NCBI RefSeq assembly: GCF_034439435.1
Contig: NZ_JAPCKJ010000001.1
Coordinates: 248,001-312,000 of the forward strand
DNA: 64,000 nucleotides
Direction: 5' to 3'
From: Sarcina sp034439435
GTDB taxonomy: Bacteria; Bacillota; Clostridia; Clostridiales; Clostridiaceae
Position 1 is the stretch's first letter. The number at the start of each line of letters is the position of its first letter. The position numbers and the translations under genes are program-made. The notes below the pieces were generated by a model, which did not search any database, had not been told where the DNA came from, and worked only from the letters and a program-made list of their open reading frames with translations. Positions 52,821-61,908 of this stretch are shown piece by piece.

Positions 52821-53546
52821 TTATAAATTAACTCTATATTTTTCTAAGGATTTAACTATTAAATCTGCTATTTTTTGCTGATATAATTTATCTCCTAAAA
52901 GCCTATCGTCTTCCCAATTGCTCATAAAACCCATTTCTAATATTATTACTGGTCTTTGAGACCAGTTAAAACCAGTCATATCTTTTCTTTCAAAAACTCC
53001 ATTAACTTTTATTCCATTTTCTTTTAAGGTTTCACATAAAACCTCTCCATATCTTTTACTTTCTCCATATATACTTGCAAGTTGTTTCGTTTCAGAGGAA
53101 GGTATTAAAATTGAAGCACCCCTTTTACCTGAGTTATTTGAGCCATCACAATGTATCTTTATTGAAATATCCGCCATTGATTTATTTGCTATATCAGCTC
53201 TCTCTCTGTTACTTAAGGAAACCTCATTTTTCTCTCTAGTCATAACTACATTATATCCTTCTTTATTTAAAAGCTCCTTTAATATCATAGCAACTTCTAA
53301 ATTTACTTCATATTCTCTGTTTTTTGTTCCCACTCCTGCAGTACCTGATGATACTCTTGGCTTTTTGTTACTAGACCACGGAGCTATTGGCTCAAGCTTA
53401 CTATCTCCTTTTTCTTGATGTCCTGCATCAATACATATTGTAACTTCACTCTTCTCTTTTGCCTTAATTTCCTTTTCTCCTATTCCACCCATAATAAAAC
53501 TTGCTAAAATAAAAACTACACATAAAAATATACTTTTCTTCTTCAT
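52821..53546 (-). CDS. N-acetylmuramoyl-L-alanine amidase (Amidase_3)
   Basis: The 241-residue protein has a signal peptide or anchor (residues 1-25) and one catalytic domain. Zinc ligands and catalysis: His in CIDAGHQEK, Glu in NREYEVNLEVA, His in SIKIHCDGS and Glu in VIILEMGFMSN. It cuts between muramic acid and L-Ala in peptidoglycan, outside the membrane. No wall-binding repeats are present, so it is a compact enzyme like CwlD-type spore or autolytic amidases. AAAGGA precedes the ATG. Divergent from the flavin reductase. Confidence 0.93.
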   Translation of the reverse strand: MKKKSIFLCVVFILASFIMGGIGEKEIKAKEKSEVTICIDAGHQEKGDSKLEPIAPWSSNKKPRVSSGTAGVGTKNREYEVNLEVAMILKELLNKEGYNVVMTREKNEVSLSNRERADIANKSMADISIKIHCDGSNNSGKRGASILIPSSETKQLASIYGESKRYGEVLCETLKENGIKVNGVFERKDMTGFNWSQRPVIILEMGFMSNWEDDRLLGDKLYQQKIADLIVKSLEKYRVNL

Positions 53547-53703
53547 AAAAAAAATCCTTTCTAAAATTAAATAATAGATAGTATTCCTCTAATTTATTAA
53601 AAATATTATTCTCTTAGTTTTACATATAAATTTTTCATGTTATAATTTTAAAGTCTTAAATTATGTCTAATAAAGAATTTAATATAAATTAAAGGAGATA
53701 CAT

Positions 53704-54285
53704 ATGAGAAAAGTTAATTTTAAAGGTAGTGTAATGTTAAATCCTACTCCAGTAGTTCTTGTTACTTCTAAAAATGAAGAAGATAAAGTAAATGCTTTTA
53801 CTGTAGGTTGGGTAAGTACAGTTTGCACTAAACCTCCAATGATAGCTATGGGTATAAGACCGGAAAGATTATCCTATGAATACATTAAAAAGAGCGGAGA
53901 ATGTGTAATAAACCTACCTTCTAGGGATATGGTTAAATTTGTTGATTTTTGTGGCGTTAAATCTGGAAGGAAAGTCGATAAAATAAAGCACTTTGGATAT
54001 GCTCTTAGTAAAGGTGAAGCAATAGATACTCCATCTATTGAAAAAGCACCAGTAGCTTTAGAGTGTAAGGTTAAATCCATAACTCCACTAGGTACACATG
54101 ACATGTTCCTATTTGAAGTTGTTAACGTAAAAGTTGATGAAAGCCTTATAGATGAAAAAGGAACTATTCATTTTAGCAAAGCTAATCTAATGGCTTATAG
54201 TCACGGTGAGTATTTTGGCCTTAACTCAAAACCTTTAGGCTCTTTTGGATATTCAATTAAAAAAAAGAAAAAAGGTTCAAGATAA
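53704..54285 (+). CDS. Flavin reductase-like FMN-binding protein (flavoredoxin type)
   Basis: The 193-residue protein has the flavin-reductase-like split barrel: VMLNPTPVVLVTSKN, NAFTVGWVSTVCTKPPMIAMGI (FMN phosphate region), SYEYIKKSGECVINLPS, then FVDFCGVKSGRKVDK and the C-terminal HFSKANLMAYSHGEYFG. This is the common anaerobe flavoredoxin type, which carries electrons through FMN. The physiological partner is unknown. AAAGGAG precedes the ATG. It ends with a Lys-rich tail. Monocistronic. Confidence 0.9.
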   Translation: MRKVNFKGSVMLNPTPVVLVTSKNEEDKVNAFTVGWVSTVCTKPPMIAMGIRPERLSYEYIKKSGECVINLPSRDMVKFVDFCGVKSGRKVDKIKHFGYALSKGEAIDTPSIEKAPVALECKVKSITPLGTHDMFLFEVVNVKVDESLIDEKGTIHFSKANLMAYSHGEYFGLNSKPLGSFGYSIKKKKKGSR

Positions 54286-54298
54286 AATTTAATTAAAT

Positions 54299-54335
54299 AA
54301 AAAAAATGATGCATCGTTTGATACATCATTTTTTA
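54299..54335. terminator. Bidirectional terminator between convergent genes
   Basis: AAAAAAATGATG-C-ATC pairs with GAT-A-CATCATTTTTT across GTTT. It overlaps the end of the minus-strand gene at 54333. Confidence 0.9.
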
Positions 54336-54512
54336 TTTTGTATATTTATCACAAACTTCTAGTAAAAGACCTTCTGTTTCAAGATCAACCTTAATTTCAT
54401 CTGTTCTAATATCTTCTAAAATCTTTTCACATTCCCTTATAATCTCTTCATCTACTTCTCCAACTTCCCAAAGATTATAAACTTCCTTTGCCCACTCATT
54501 TATTTTATGCAT
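54333..54512 (-). CDS. Small acidic helical protein, 59 residues
   Basis: The product MHKINEWAKEVYNLWEVGE continues with DEEIIRECEKILEDIRTDEI and ends EVCDKYTK. It is acidic and helical with no membrane segment. GGAGGG lies just before ATG 54512, so the in-frame TTG at 54524 is unlikely. No family is recognised. Shared terminator with the flavin reductase. Confidence 0.6.
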   Translation of the reverse strand: MHKINEWAKEVYNLWEVGEVDEEIIRECEKILEDIRTDEIKVDLETEGLLLEVCDKYTK

Positions 54513-54580
54513 AATACCCTCCAAAGAATACTTAATAATAAACTTAATATGATTATATTCGCTACTTCCCTACTTATGCA

Positions 54581-54614
54581 TAAAAAAATAAAGCTGTGAA
54601 TAATTCACAGCTTT
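54581..54614 (-). terminator. Terminator of the ClC gene
   Basis: AAAGCTGTGAA (54590-54600) pairs perfectly with TTCACAGCTTT (54604-54614). It is followed by seven T residues on the minus strand and touches the stop codon. Confidence 0.9.
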
Positions 54615-56184
54615 AAATTTCTTCCTTAGCAGATGTTAAAAATTGAACTTCTTCTAAAACAGAACTTGCTCTACTTTCATCAACCATTACAACTAAATAA
54701 TCCCCACCCTGTATTTCAACAGATCCTTTAGGTATTATTTCATTATTTCCTCTTTTTATTGCAACTAAAAGAGCTGATTCTGGCCACTTAACATCTTTTA
54801 TTTCTTTTCCAGCAGCATCACTACCAAGTTCTACTCCAATCTCTAATAAAGTTTTATTATTAGCTGACTCTTCTACATCTGATCCAGCTTTTTCTATCCA
54901 TTTTTCTAATAAAGATTCGTAAATTGGTTCGCTCTTTAATAAATCTGATGTTACATATGATATTATAACAACTACTGATAAAGCTAACATATGTTCAAAA
55001 GAACCTGTCATCTCAGTAATAAGTATTATCCCTGTAATAGGAGCCTTTACTATTGAAGCAAAGTTACCTGCCATAGCTAATATTATAAAATCTATTATAT
55101 ATTGATTTGGAACTCCAAATACATTACAACTTATTATTCCAACTATATTACCTATTACTGCACCTAAAAGTAATAATGGGAAGAATATACCCCCTGGTGT
55201 TCCAGCTCCAAAACTTATAATTGTTAATAAGAATTTCACTAAAAGTACAGCTAAAAGAATTTTAATTGTAAAGTTCTTAGTTGCTAAATCCATTATAAGT
55301 TCATGTCCACCACCTAATATTATAGGTGCAAAAATACCTAATATACCTGTTAGTAAGAAAGGAATCATAACTTTAATCTCTACAGGAACCTTTTTAAACT
55401 TTCCATACATACTTTGTACTTTCAAAATTCCATTTGAGAATATTGCACCACCAACTCCTAAAACTACACCTAATATTATTAATACCCAATAATAATTTAA
55501 AGGTAATACAGGAACATTGGCCATTCCTAAACTAGGATTCATTCCTAAAAATTGTTTTGAAACAAAATCAGATACTAATGATGCTGCCATTGCAGAAATT
55601 AAAACTAGAGGTGAAAAACTCTTATGGACCTCTTCTAAAGCAAATATAACTCCTGATAAAGGTGCATTAAACGCTGCCGCTAGTCCTGCTGAAGCACCTG
55701 ATGTTATTAGATATTTCTTCTCTATATTTATTCTCTTTAGGCTATTACTAAATCCTTCACCAATTGCAGCACCCATTTGTACTGATGGGCCCTCTCTACC
55801 TAAAGATAATCCAGCTCCTAGAGATATTACTCCACCTAAGAACTTATAAACTAAAATCTTTAGCCAATTCATTTTAAGTTTACCTATTAATTCTCCTTCA
55901 ACTTGAGGAATACCACTTCCTGAAATCATTGGCTCTATTCTAACCATAAATCCAACTATTGCTCCTAAAATAGCTAAAATAACTAAAACTATAATCATAT
56001 TAGTACCGCTTAATGCAGCCCAGGCATAAAGCTTTTTAAAAAGTGGAAATAAGTAATTGACAATAATTCTATTTAATACTAAAACTAAAGAACATAAAAG
56101 CCCTATAGCAGCACCTTCTAGAACCAATTTAAATCTTAAATCCTTTCTGTGTGACAGTACTCTCTTCGTACTCTCATTACTCAA
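54613..56184 (-). CDS. ClC-type chloride/proton transporter with C-terminal RCK_C domain
   Basis: The 523-residue protein has the ClC membrane domain with its ion-path signatures: MISGSGIPQVEGEL, LGREGPSVQMGAAIGEG (with the gating Glu) and FGAGTPGGIFFPLLL. The gating Glu and size favour an exchanger over a channel. The last 80 residues are an RCK_C (TrkA-C) domain (ESALLVAIKRGNNEIIPKG, IQGGDYLVVMV), in place of CBS domains; it may bind a nucleotide such as cyclic di-AMP, which is inferred. GGAGGGG precedes the ATG. Monocistronic. Confidence 0.93.
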   Translation of the reverse strand: MSNESTKRVLSHRKDLRFKLVLEGAAIGLLCSLVLVLNRIIVNYLFPLFKKLYAWAALSGTNMIIVLVILAILGAIVGFMVRIEPMISGSGIPQVEGELIGKLKMNWLKILVYKFLGGVISLGAGLSLGREGPSVQMGAAIGEGFSNSLKRINIEKKYLITSGASAGLAAAFNAPLSGVIFALEEVHKSFSPLVLISAMAASLVSDFVSKQFLGMNPSLGMANVPVLPLNYYWVLIILGVVLGVGGAIFSNGILKVQSMYGKFKKVPVEIKVMIPFLLTGILGIFAPIILGGGHELIMDLATKNFTIKILLAVLLVKFLLTIISFGAGTPGGIFFPLLLLGAVIGNIVGIISCNVFGVPNQYIIDFIILAMAGNFASIVKAPITGIILITEMTGSFEHMLALSVVVIISYVTSDLLKSEPIYESLLEKWIEKAGSDVEESANNKTLLEIGVELGSDAAGKEIKDVKWPESALLVAIKRGNNEIIPKGSVEIQGGDYLVVMVDESRASSVLEEVQFLTSAKEEI

Positions 56185-56446
56185 AAGTTCCCCCTCCTTA
56201 CACTTAACATTTTATTAACATATACATTATACGCTTATGTTTTTTTATATTCAAATTTAATTAAACTTCAATTTCAAATTATTTTTTCAAAAAACATCTC
56301 TGTAAACATTACCTTCTTCTAATAACAATAAGTTTTACATAATTTTATCTTTAAATACAAAACCTTAATAATTAAAAATATGTAATTTATTAATGATTTT
56401 ATACATAGTATTAAAATATGAAGATTATATGAAAGGATGTGCATCT

Positions 56447-57757
56447 ATGAGTCTCTTTACCTTTAAAAAAGGGCTTCATTTACCTTATAATAAAGAGTTT
56501 ACTAAAGATAATCCTATAGAAATTTTTGAGCCTAAAGAAGAATTACTATTTCCACTTTCTCAACATATAGGTGCTCCCTGTGAACCTATAGTAAATGTAG
56601 GAGATAGGGTTTTAGCAAATCAAAAAATAGCTGATTCTTCTTCCTTTGTTTCTGCTCCAATTCATTCTAGTGTATCAGGAACTGTAAAAGAAATTAAGGA
56701 TACTTGTGCATTTAATGGTTCAAAAGTTAAAACAATAATAATAAAGAATGATTTTAAATATGAAAATTTTCGAAATGAAAATATTAAATACTCTAATACA
56801 CTTTCTTTAAAGGATGTTATTTCGCTAGTAAAGGATAATGGTATTGTTGGTCTTGGTGGAGCTACATTTCCTTGTCACGTAAAGCTTAATGTTCCTGAGG
56901 ATAAGGAAGTTAATCATATCATTATAAACGCGGCTGAATGTGAGCCATACTTAACCTGTGATCATAGAGTTATGCTTGAATATACAGATGAAATAATTGG
57001 TGGCTTAAATATTCTTCTAGAACTTTTCCCTAAGTCTATAATCTACATAGGTATAGAAGACAACAAACAAAATGCCATAGATAAATTTATTAGTACTTTA
57101 GGAATCAACGAGAGAATAAAAGTAATACCATTAAAAACAAAGTATCCTCAAGGATCTGAAAAACATTTAATTTATGCTATAACCAAACTTCAAGTTCCTT
57201 CTGGAAAACTTCCTTTAGATATAGGATGCCTTGTTCATAATGTATCTACTATTTATCAGCTATATATTAGTTTAGTAAAAGGATATCCTCTTACAAAAAG
57301 AATAATTACAGTTACTGGAGATGCTATAAAAACGCCTAAAAATATTAAAGTAAAACTAGGAACTCCAATAAAAGATGTAATTGAATTTTGTGGTGGCTTT
57401 ATAAATAAGCCTTCAAAAATAATCTTAGGTGGTCCTATGATGGGTTTTGCTATAAATTCTTTAGAATTACCTATAACTAAAGGAACTTCTGGTATTCTTT
57501 GCTTATCTAAAGTAGATAATTCGCCTAAAACTCATTGTATAAGATGTGGAAAATGCTTAAATTCATGTCCAATGAATTTATTCCCACAAAAATTAAATGA
57601 TTTTGCTATCCAAAATAAACTTGAAGATTTTAAATCATTTAATGGAATGGATTGTATAGAATGTGGTTGTTGTACATTTTCTTGTCCTGCCAAAATTTCT
57701 ATAGTCAATAACGTTAGAGAAGCAAAGAAATCAATTAGAAATAATTCTAAAAAGTAA
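56447..57757 (+). CDS. rnfC: RnfC, Rnf complex NADH/ferredoxin-side subunit
   Basis: The 436-residue protein starts SLFTFKKGLHLPYNKEFT, the usual RnfC N-terminus. It contains the NADH/FMN-site region GIVGLGGATFPCHVKL, the segment INAAECEPYLTCDHR and the SLBB-like part with GGPMMGFAI. Two 4Fe-4S motifs lie near the end: CIRCGKCLNSCPMN and CIECGCCTFSCPAK. RnfC is the NADH-oxidising subunit of the Na+ or H+ pumping Rnf complex. I use ATG 56447 after AAAGGATG; the longer frame from 56393 lacks a ribosome site. rnfD follows 13 bases later. Confidence 0.95.
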   Translation: MSLFTFKKGLHLPYNKEFTKDNPIEIFEPKEELLFPLSQHIGAPCEPIVNVGDRVLANQKIADSSSFVSAPIHSSVSGTVKEIKDTCAFNGSKVKTIIIKNDFKYENFRNENIKYSNTLSLKDVISLVKDNGIVGLGGATFPCHVKLNVPEDKEVNHIIINAAECEPYLTCDHRVMLEYTDEIIGGLNILLELFPKSIIYIGIEDNKQNAIDKFISTLGINERIKVIPLKTKYPQGSEKHLIYAITKLQVPSGKLPLDIGCLVHNVSTIYQLYISLVKGYPLTKRIITVTGDAIKTPKNIKVKLGTPIKDVIEFCGGFINKPSKIILGGPMMGFAINSLELPITKGTSGILCLSKVDNSPKTHCIRCGKCLNSCPMNLFPQKLNDFAIQNKLEDFKSFNGMDCIECGCCTFSCPAKISIVNNVREAKKSIRNNSKK

Positions 57758-57770
57758 AGAGGTGGAAAGA

Positions 57771-58736
57771 ATGATTGATACAAAACAAGAGTCTATGGAA
57801 TCACTCTTAATAAATGATGAGGATCTTTTAGTTAATTCATCTCCTCATATAAAGTCAACTATCTCTACACAAAGCATAATGAAAGACGTTTTAATAGCTT
57901 TAATTCCTACCTCCCTAGTTGGAGCTTTAGTTTTTGGATTAAGGGCTATATTTGTTATTGCAACCTGTGCCCTCTCCGCTGTAATTGCTGAATACGCATT
58001 TCAAAAGCTCACAAAAAAGGAGATTACCATAAGGGATTTAAGTGCAGTTGTTACAGGTGTTTTACTAGCATTAAATCTTCCTGTTAACACACCACTTTGG
58101 GTAGCATGTATAGGTTCTATTGTGGCAATAGTACTAGTAAAGCAAATTTTTGGCGGTATAGGATGTAATTTTATGAATCCAGCCTTAGTAGCTAGAGCTT
58201 TTATCCTAGCTGCATGGCCTGAAACCATTAGTATTTTCACTTTAGATGGTGTTACTACAGCCACACCTTTAGCTTTATTAAAAAGTGGACAAGGAAATCT
58301 TCCTTCCTTAAGTAATGCCTTCTTAGGCAACATAGCAGGATGTATAGGAGAAGTTTCTGCTCTTGCTATATTAATTGGTGCTATCTATTTAATGTATAGA
58401 AAAATAATAACTTGGCATATACCTGTTGTCTATATTGGTACAGTTTTAATATTAACAACTGTTATAGGTAGAAATGGTTTCTTAAGTGGAAATGGTCTTT
58501 ATGAGATTTTCACAGGAGGTTTATTTCTAGGAGCCTTCTTTATGGCAACAGATTATGTAACCTCTCCAATGACAAAAAAAGGACAAATTTTATTCGCCTT
58601 TGGATGTGGACTTATAACTACATTAATAAGAATATTTGGTGGTTATCCAGAAGGAGTGTCTTATTCTATTCTACTTATGAATTTACTTGTACCAGTCATA
58701 GATTACTACATTAAACCTAAAGGTTTTGGTCATTAA
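57771..58736 (+). CDS. rnfD: RnfD, Rnf complex membrane subunit
   Basis: The 321-residue protein has about eight membrane helices. It shows ALIPTSLVGALVFGLRA, GGIGCNFMNPALVARAF and the covalent-FMN region LDGVTTATPLALL, where the flavin links to Thr. The late TDYVTSPMTKKGQ is also typical. It should form part of the ion-pumping membrane core with RnfA, RnfE and RnfG. Those subunits and rnfB are not downstream: the next gene is on the other strand after a terminator. GAGGTGG lies five bases before ATG 57771. Confidence 0.93.
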   Translation: MIDTKQESMESLLINDEDLLVNSSPHIKSTISTQSIMKDVLIALIPTSLVGALVFGLRAIFVIATCALSAVIAEYAFQKLTKKEITIRDLSAVVTGVLLALNLPVNTPLWVACIGSIVAIVLVKQIFGGIGCNFMNPALVARAFILAAWPETISIFTLDGVTTATPLALLKSGQGNLPSLSNAFLGNIAGCIGEVSALAILIGAIYLMYRKIITWHIPVVYIGTVLILTTVIGRNGFLSGNGLYEIFTGGLFLGAFFMATDYVTSPMTKKGQILFAFGCGLITTLIRIFGGYPEGVSYSILLMNLLVPVIDYYIKPKGFGH

Positions 58737-58769
58737 AAATAATTTTTTTCAAAAAATTTAGTATATAAC

Positions 58770-59005
58770 TTCTTATATATGATAATAATATTAGCTGTAG
58801 AGTTATTTAATCTATACAGCTGTTCCTATATAAATCTTCTCTACTTTAGAGCTTCAATTTAAGGCTGTATTCTAAAATGTACGCGTTATTATTTTAGGGT
58901 CTTAAATTTCTCTAAACTCATTTCGTTATAGCTAAGTCTGCTATAACCTCTTATTCATTAAGATAGCTCAGAAAGTATTCTAGAATTCTTTCTGAGCTAT
59001 TACGT
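58770..59005 (+). other. Structured non-coding stretch after rnfD (possible 3'UTR or sRNA)
   Basis: Several self-complementary segments are packed here: GCTGTA near 58793 with TACAGC near 58817, TTATAGC with GCTATAA near 58926-58946, and the strong terminator at 58963-59010. No ORF with a ribosome site is present, and no rnfG remnant is recognisable. It is richer in structure than other gaps in this window. No known RNA family was recognised. Confidence 0.4.
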
Positions 59006-59010
59006 TTTTA
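58963..59010 (+). terminator. Terminator after rnfCD and the structured stretch
   Basis: ATAGCTCAGAAAG (58963-58975) pairs perfectly with CTTTCTGAGCTAT (58988-59000), enclosing the palindrome ATTCTAGAAT. A T-run follows near 59005. Confidence 0.85.
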
Positions 59011-59047
59011 ATATATAATTTTATCAGTTATATATTAAACTCTCTCT

Positions 59048-59302
59048 TTATCTATTTAAACTTTTAACTTCAAACTCTTCAAATCTATATTTTTGTCCTG
59101 TAGGATTTTCTTTTCCCTTTGGAACCTCTTCTAAAAACATATCATAAGGTCTTACGAATTGACCACAATCTCCGTATAGTGCTCTATATAAAACCAGTTT
59201 TTCGCTGCTCTCAGAATGAGTAACTATTCCTTCTACTAAATAAAGATCTCCTTTAAAGTGTCTAAATATTTTCCCTATGCTTTTTTCTATATTTCTCTCC
59301 AT
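59048..59302 (-). CDS. DUF1653 domain protein
   Basis: The 84-residue protein matches DUF1653 over its length: IGKIFRHFKGDLYLVEGI, THSESSEKLVLYRALYGD and QFVRPYDMFLEEV, with a conserved tail ending in RFEEF. The family is a small beta-rich cytosolic domain of unknown role, widespread in Firmicutes. AGGAGG precedes the ATG. It lies downstream of nifS-thiI on the same strand, but a terminator lies between. Confidence 0.85.
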   Translation of the reverse strand: MERNIEKSIGKIFRHFKGDLYLVEGIVTHSESSEKLVLYRALYGDCGQFVRPYDMFLEEVPKGKENPTGQKYRFEEFEVKSLNR

Positions 59303-59322
59303 ATAAATCCTCCTAAAAATAA

Positions 59323-59347
59323 AAGAATCAAGTTAAACTTGATTCTT
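59323..59347 (-). terminator. Terminator of nifS-thiI
   Basis: AAGAATCAAG (59323-59332) pairs perfectly with CTTGATTCTT (59338-59347), followed by T-rich sequence on the minus strand, about 90 bases past the thiI stop. Confidence 0.85.
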
Positions 59348-59433
59348 CTATTTTATATTTAATTAATTTAAAATACAATATACTAATGAGTTTATTAAAA
59401 ATAATACTTTAAAATATTATTTTTAGAATAAAA

Positions 59434-60591
59434 TTATTCAAAGATGAATGTTTCCATTTCATCAATAGCCTTATTTACTAAAGCCTCTACATCAAGCTTT
59501 CTTTCAGCTATTCTCATGTCCTTAACTCTAGGTTTAGTCCTTGGATGTTTTGGTACAAAGATTGTACAACAGTCTTCGTACGGAAGTATTGATGTTTCAT
59601 AAGTATCTATTTCTCTAGCTATATCCATTATATCCTCTTTATCCATAGCTATTAATGGTCTAAATACTGGTCTATCTGCTACATCATTGCTTACCATAAG
59701 CCCTTCCATAGTTTGAGAAGCTACCTGTCCTATACTCTCACCAGTTGTAACTGATTGTATATTTTTTCTTTCAGAAAGTTCACAAGCAACTCTCATCATA
59801 AATCTTCTCATTATTATTGTTAATTCATCTTCTCTACACTTTTCTATTATATCCATTTGTATTTCTGTAAATGGAACAACATAAAGTGTTATTTTTTCTG
59901 TATATCTACCTACTATCTTAGCTAATTCTTTAACCTTATCCTTAGCTCTTTCTGATGTATATGGATGAGAATGATAATAAACGCAGTGTGTTTCAACACC
60001 TCTTCTAGCCATTAAATAAGCAGCTACTGGAGAATCTATTCCTCCTGATAGCATGACCATAGTGCTTCCATTCATTCCATATGGTAGCCCTCCTACAGCT
60101 TTTATTTTATCTTTATCAGTAAATACATAAGCATTTCCTCTTATCTCAACATAAAGCTTACATTCTGGATTATGTATATCTACCTCTATTTGATCCTTAA
60201 GCTCTGAAAGAATATATCCACCAACCGCTCTTGAAACCTCCATAGAGTTCATTTCAAACTTTTTGTTAGCTCTGTTAGTTTCAACCTTAAAGCTTTTAGC
60301 TCCACTTTCTTTAATTTTTTTTAATCCTTCTTCCTTTATGGCATCAAAAGTTGCTTCTACTTGAGTAACTAAACAAAGTTCCTTAACTCCAAATACCTTT
60401 TTAACTCTTTCAATAACTCCATCTAAATCTTCTGATTTTATGAACCATCTATTTTGATCTGTTATTATTTCATGATCTATATCTTTTAATTTCTTTCTTA
60501 TATTATCTTTTAATTTTCTTTCAAACTTATTTTTATTAAGTCCCTTTAAAAATATTTCTGAAGCATATTTTACTAAAATCAATTTATTCAT
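59434..60591 (-). CDS. thiI: ThiI, tRNA 4-thiouridine synthetase
   Basis: The 385-residue protein has an NFLD region (LVKYASEIFLKGLNKNKFE), a THUMP domain (about 60-165) and an ATP PP-loop in the adenylation domain, MVMLSGGIDSPVAAYLM. It makes s4U in tRNA and, in some species, supplies sulfur for thiamine. The C-terminal rhodanese domain of E. coli ThiI is absent, as is usual in Firmicutes, where a partner cysteine desulfurase passes sulfur directly. That partner is the overlapping upstream gene (four-base overlap). Terminator follows. Confidence 0.97.
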   Translation of the reverse strand: MNKLILVKYASEIFLKGLNKNKFERKLKDNIRKKLKDIDHEIITDQNRWFIKSEDLDGVIERVKKVFGVKELCLVTQVEATFDAIKEEGLKKIKESGAKSFKVETNRANKKFEMNSMEVSRAVGGYILSELKDQIEVDIHNPECKLYVEIRGNAYVFTDKDKIKAVGGLPYGMNGSTMVMLSGGIDSPVAAYLMARRGVETHCVYYHSHPYTSERAKDKVKELAKIVGRYTEKITLYVVPFTEIQMDIIEKCREDELTIIMRRFMMRVACELSERKNIQSVTTGESIGQVASQTMEGLMVSNDVADRPVFRPLIAMDKEDIMDIAREIDTYETSILPYEDCCTIFVPKHPRTKPRVKDMRIAERKLDVEALVNKAIDEMETFIFE

Positions 60592-61733
60592 ATTTTTATT
60601 CTCCTTAAAAATTTCAAAGATTTTTCTAAAGAATTTATGGTATAATCCACTTCTTCTAAGGTATTGTATTTAGAAAAACTAAATCTTATAGCTCCTTGTA
60701 TGCATCTTGGTTCTAACCCCATAGTATTTAATACATAACTTCCTTTCGCTACTGCTGATTTTGAAGAACAAGCTGAACCTGTTGAAACAAAAATGTTATC
60801 TTCCTCTAACATGTGAAGTAATACCTCTGACCTAATCCCTAAAAATGAAACATTTAAAATATATGGACTATACTCTTCACTATTTGGAGCATTTATTATA
60901 ACATTTTCTATTTTTGAAAGTTTCTCTATAAAATACTCTTTAAGTTTCTTTACATGATTATAAGAATCCTCTAAAGAATCATAAGCTATGTTCATTGCTT
61001 TAACCATACCCATATACCCTGGAATATTTTCTGTTCCAGCTCTTAAACCACCTTGTTGACCGCCTCCAGTTATTAAGGACTTTAGGTTTAATCCTTTTCT
61101 CATATACATGAATCCTACTCCCTTAGGTCCATGAAACTTATGAGCCGATACAGAATAGAAGTCTATATTACATTCTTTAACATCAATTTTAAATTTTCCA
61201 AAGCCTTGTACCCCATCTACATGAAACTTAGCTCTTTTACTTTTTTCCTTGATTAATTTACCTATTTCTTTAATCTTTTGAATGCTTCCAATTTCATTGT
61301 TTACATGCATTATTGAGATTAAAACAGTATTTTTGTTTATAGCTTCTTCTAATTCTTTTAAATTTATAAATCCTTTATTATCTACTTTTAAATAAGTTAC
61401 ACTTACACCTTGTTTTTCTAATTCTCTATATGTATTTAAAACACTTGAATGTTCAAAGGCTGTAGTTATAATATGATTATTTTCTCCTACAAGACCTTTT
61501 ATAACCATATTATTACCTTCACTTCCTCCTGAAGTGAATATTATTTCTTCTTTAGAACAATTTAATCTTCTTGCTATAGATTCTTGAATTTCCTCTATCT
61601 TTCTTTGTGATTTTACACCTAACTTATGTAAAGATGATGGATTTCCCCAAAATTCATCCATAGCATAATAAATTTCTTCTCTAACTTCCTTTAAAGGCTT
61701 AGTAGTAGCACTGTTATCAAAATAAACTTGCAT
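60588..61733 (-). CDS. Cysteine desulfurase (NifS/IscS family), ThiI partner
   Basis: The 381-residue PLP enzyme shows VYFDNSATTKPLKEVRE at the start, TSGGSEGNNMVIKG, HVNNEIGSIQ, HVDGVQGFGK, the Schiff-base Lys in SVSAHKFHGPKGVG and the sulfur-accepting Cys loop STGSACSSKS. It takes sulfur from cysteine. Overlap with thiI suggests that sulfur goes to tRNA thiolation, like Bacillus NifZ. I use ATG 61733, preceded by GGGAGG; a TTG six bases upstream is in frame but too close to the ribosome site. Confidence 0.95.
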   Translation of the reverse strand: MQVYFDNSATTKPLKEVREEIYYAMDEFWGNPSSLHKLGVKSQRKIEEIQESIARRLNCSKEEIIFTSGGSEGNNMVIKGLVGENNHIITTAFEHSSVLNTYRELEKQGVSVTYLKVDNKGFINLKELEEAINKNTVLISIMHVNNEIGSIQKIKEIGKLIKEKSKRAKFHVDGVQGFGKFKIDVKECNIDFYSVSAHKFHGPKGVGFMYMRKGLNLKSLITGGGQQGGLRAGTENIPGYMGMVKAMNIAYDSLEDSYNHVKKLKEYFIEKLSKIENVIINAPNSEEYSPYILNVSFLGIRSEVLLHMLEEDNIFVSTGSACSSKSAVAKGSYVLNTMGLEPRCIQGAIRFSFSKYNTLEEVDYTINSLEKSLKFLRRIKI

Positions 61734-61864
61734 ATTCAACCTCCCTTATAGTTATATAATTTTCTATTAAATCATTATATATACACATTTTCTGATTATA
61801 TAATAATTATTAAACCACAATAATAATTATTATCAAAAACATTTTCTACCAAATTAAAAAAGTT

Positions 61865-61904
61865 TAAAAAAAATTCCTAACTTAGCTAATACTAAGTTAG
61901 GAAT
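61865..61904 (-). terminator. Terminator of the ACT-domain gene
   Basis: ATTCCTAACTTAG (61873-61885) pairs perfectly with CTAAGTTAGGAAT (61892-61904), followed by eight T residues on the minus strand, just past the stop at 61909. Confidence 0.9.
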
Positions 61905-61908
61905 CTCT

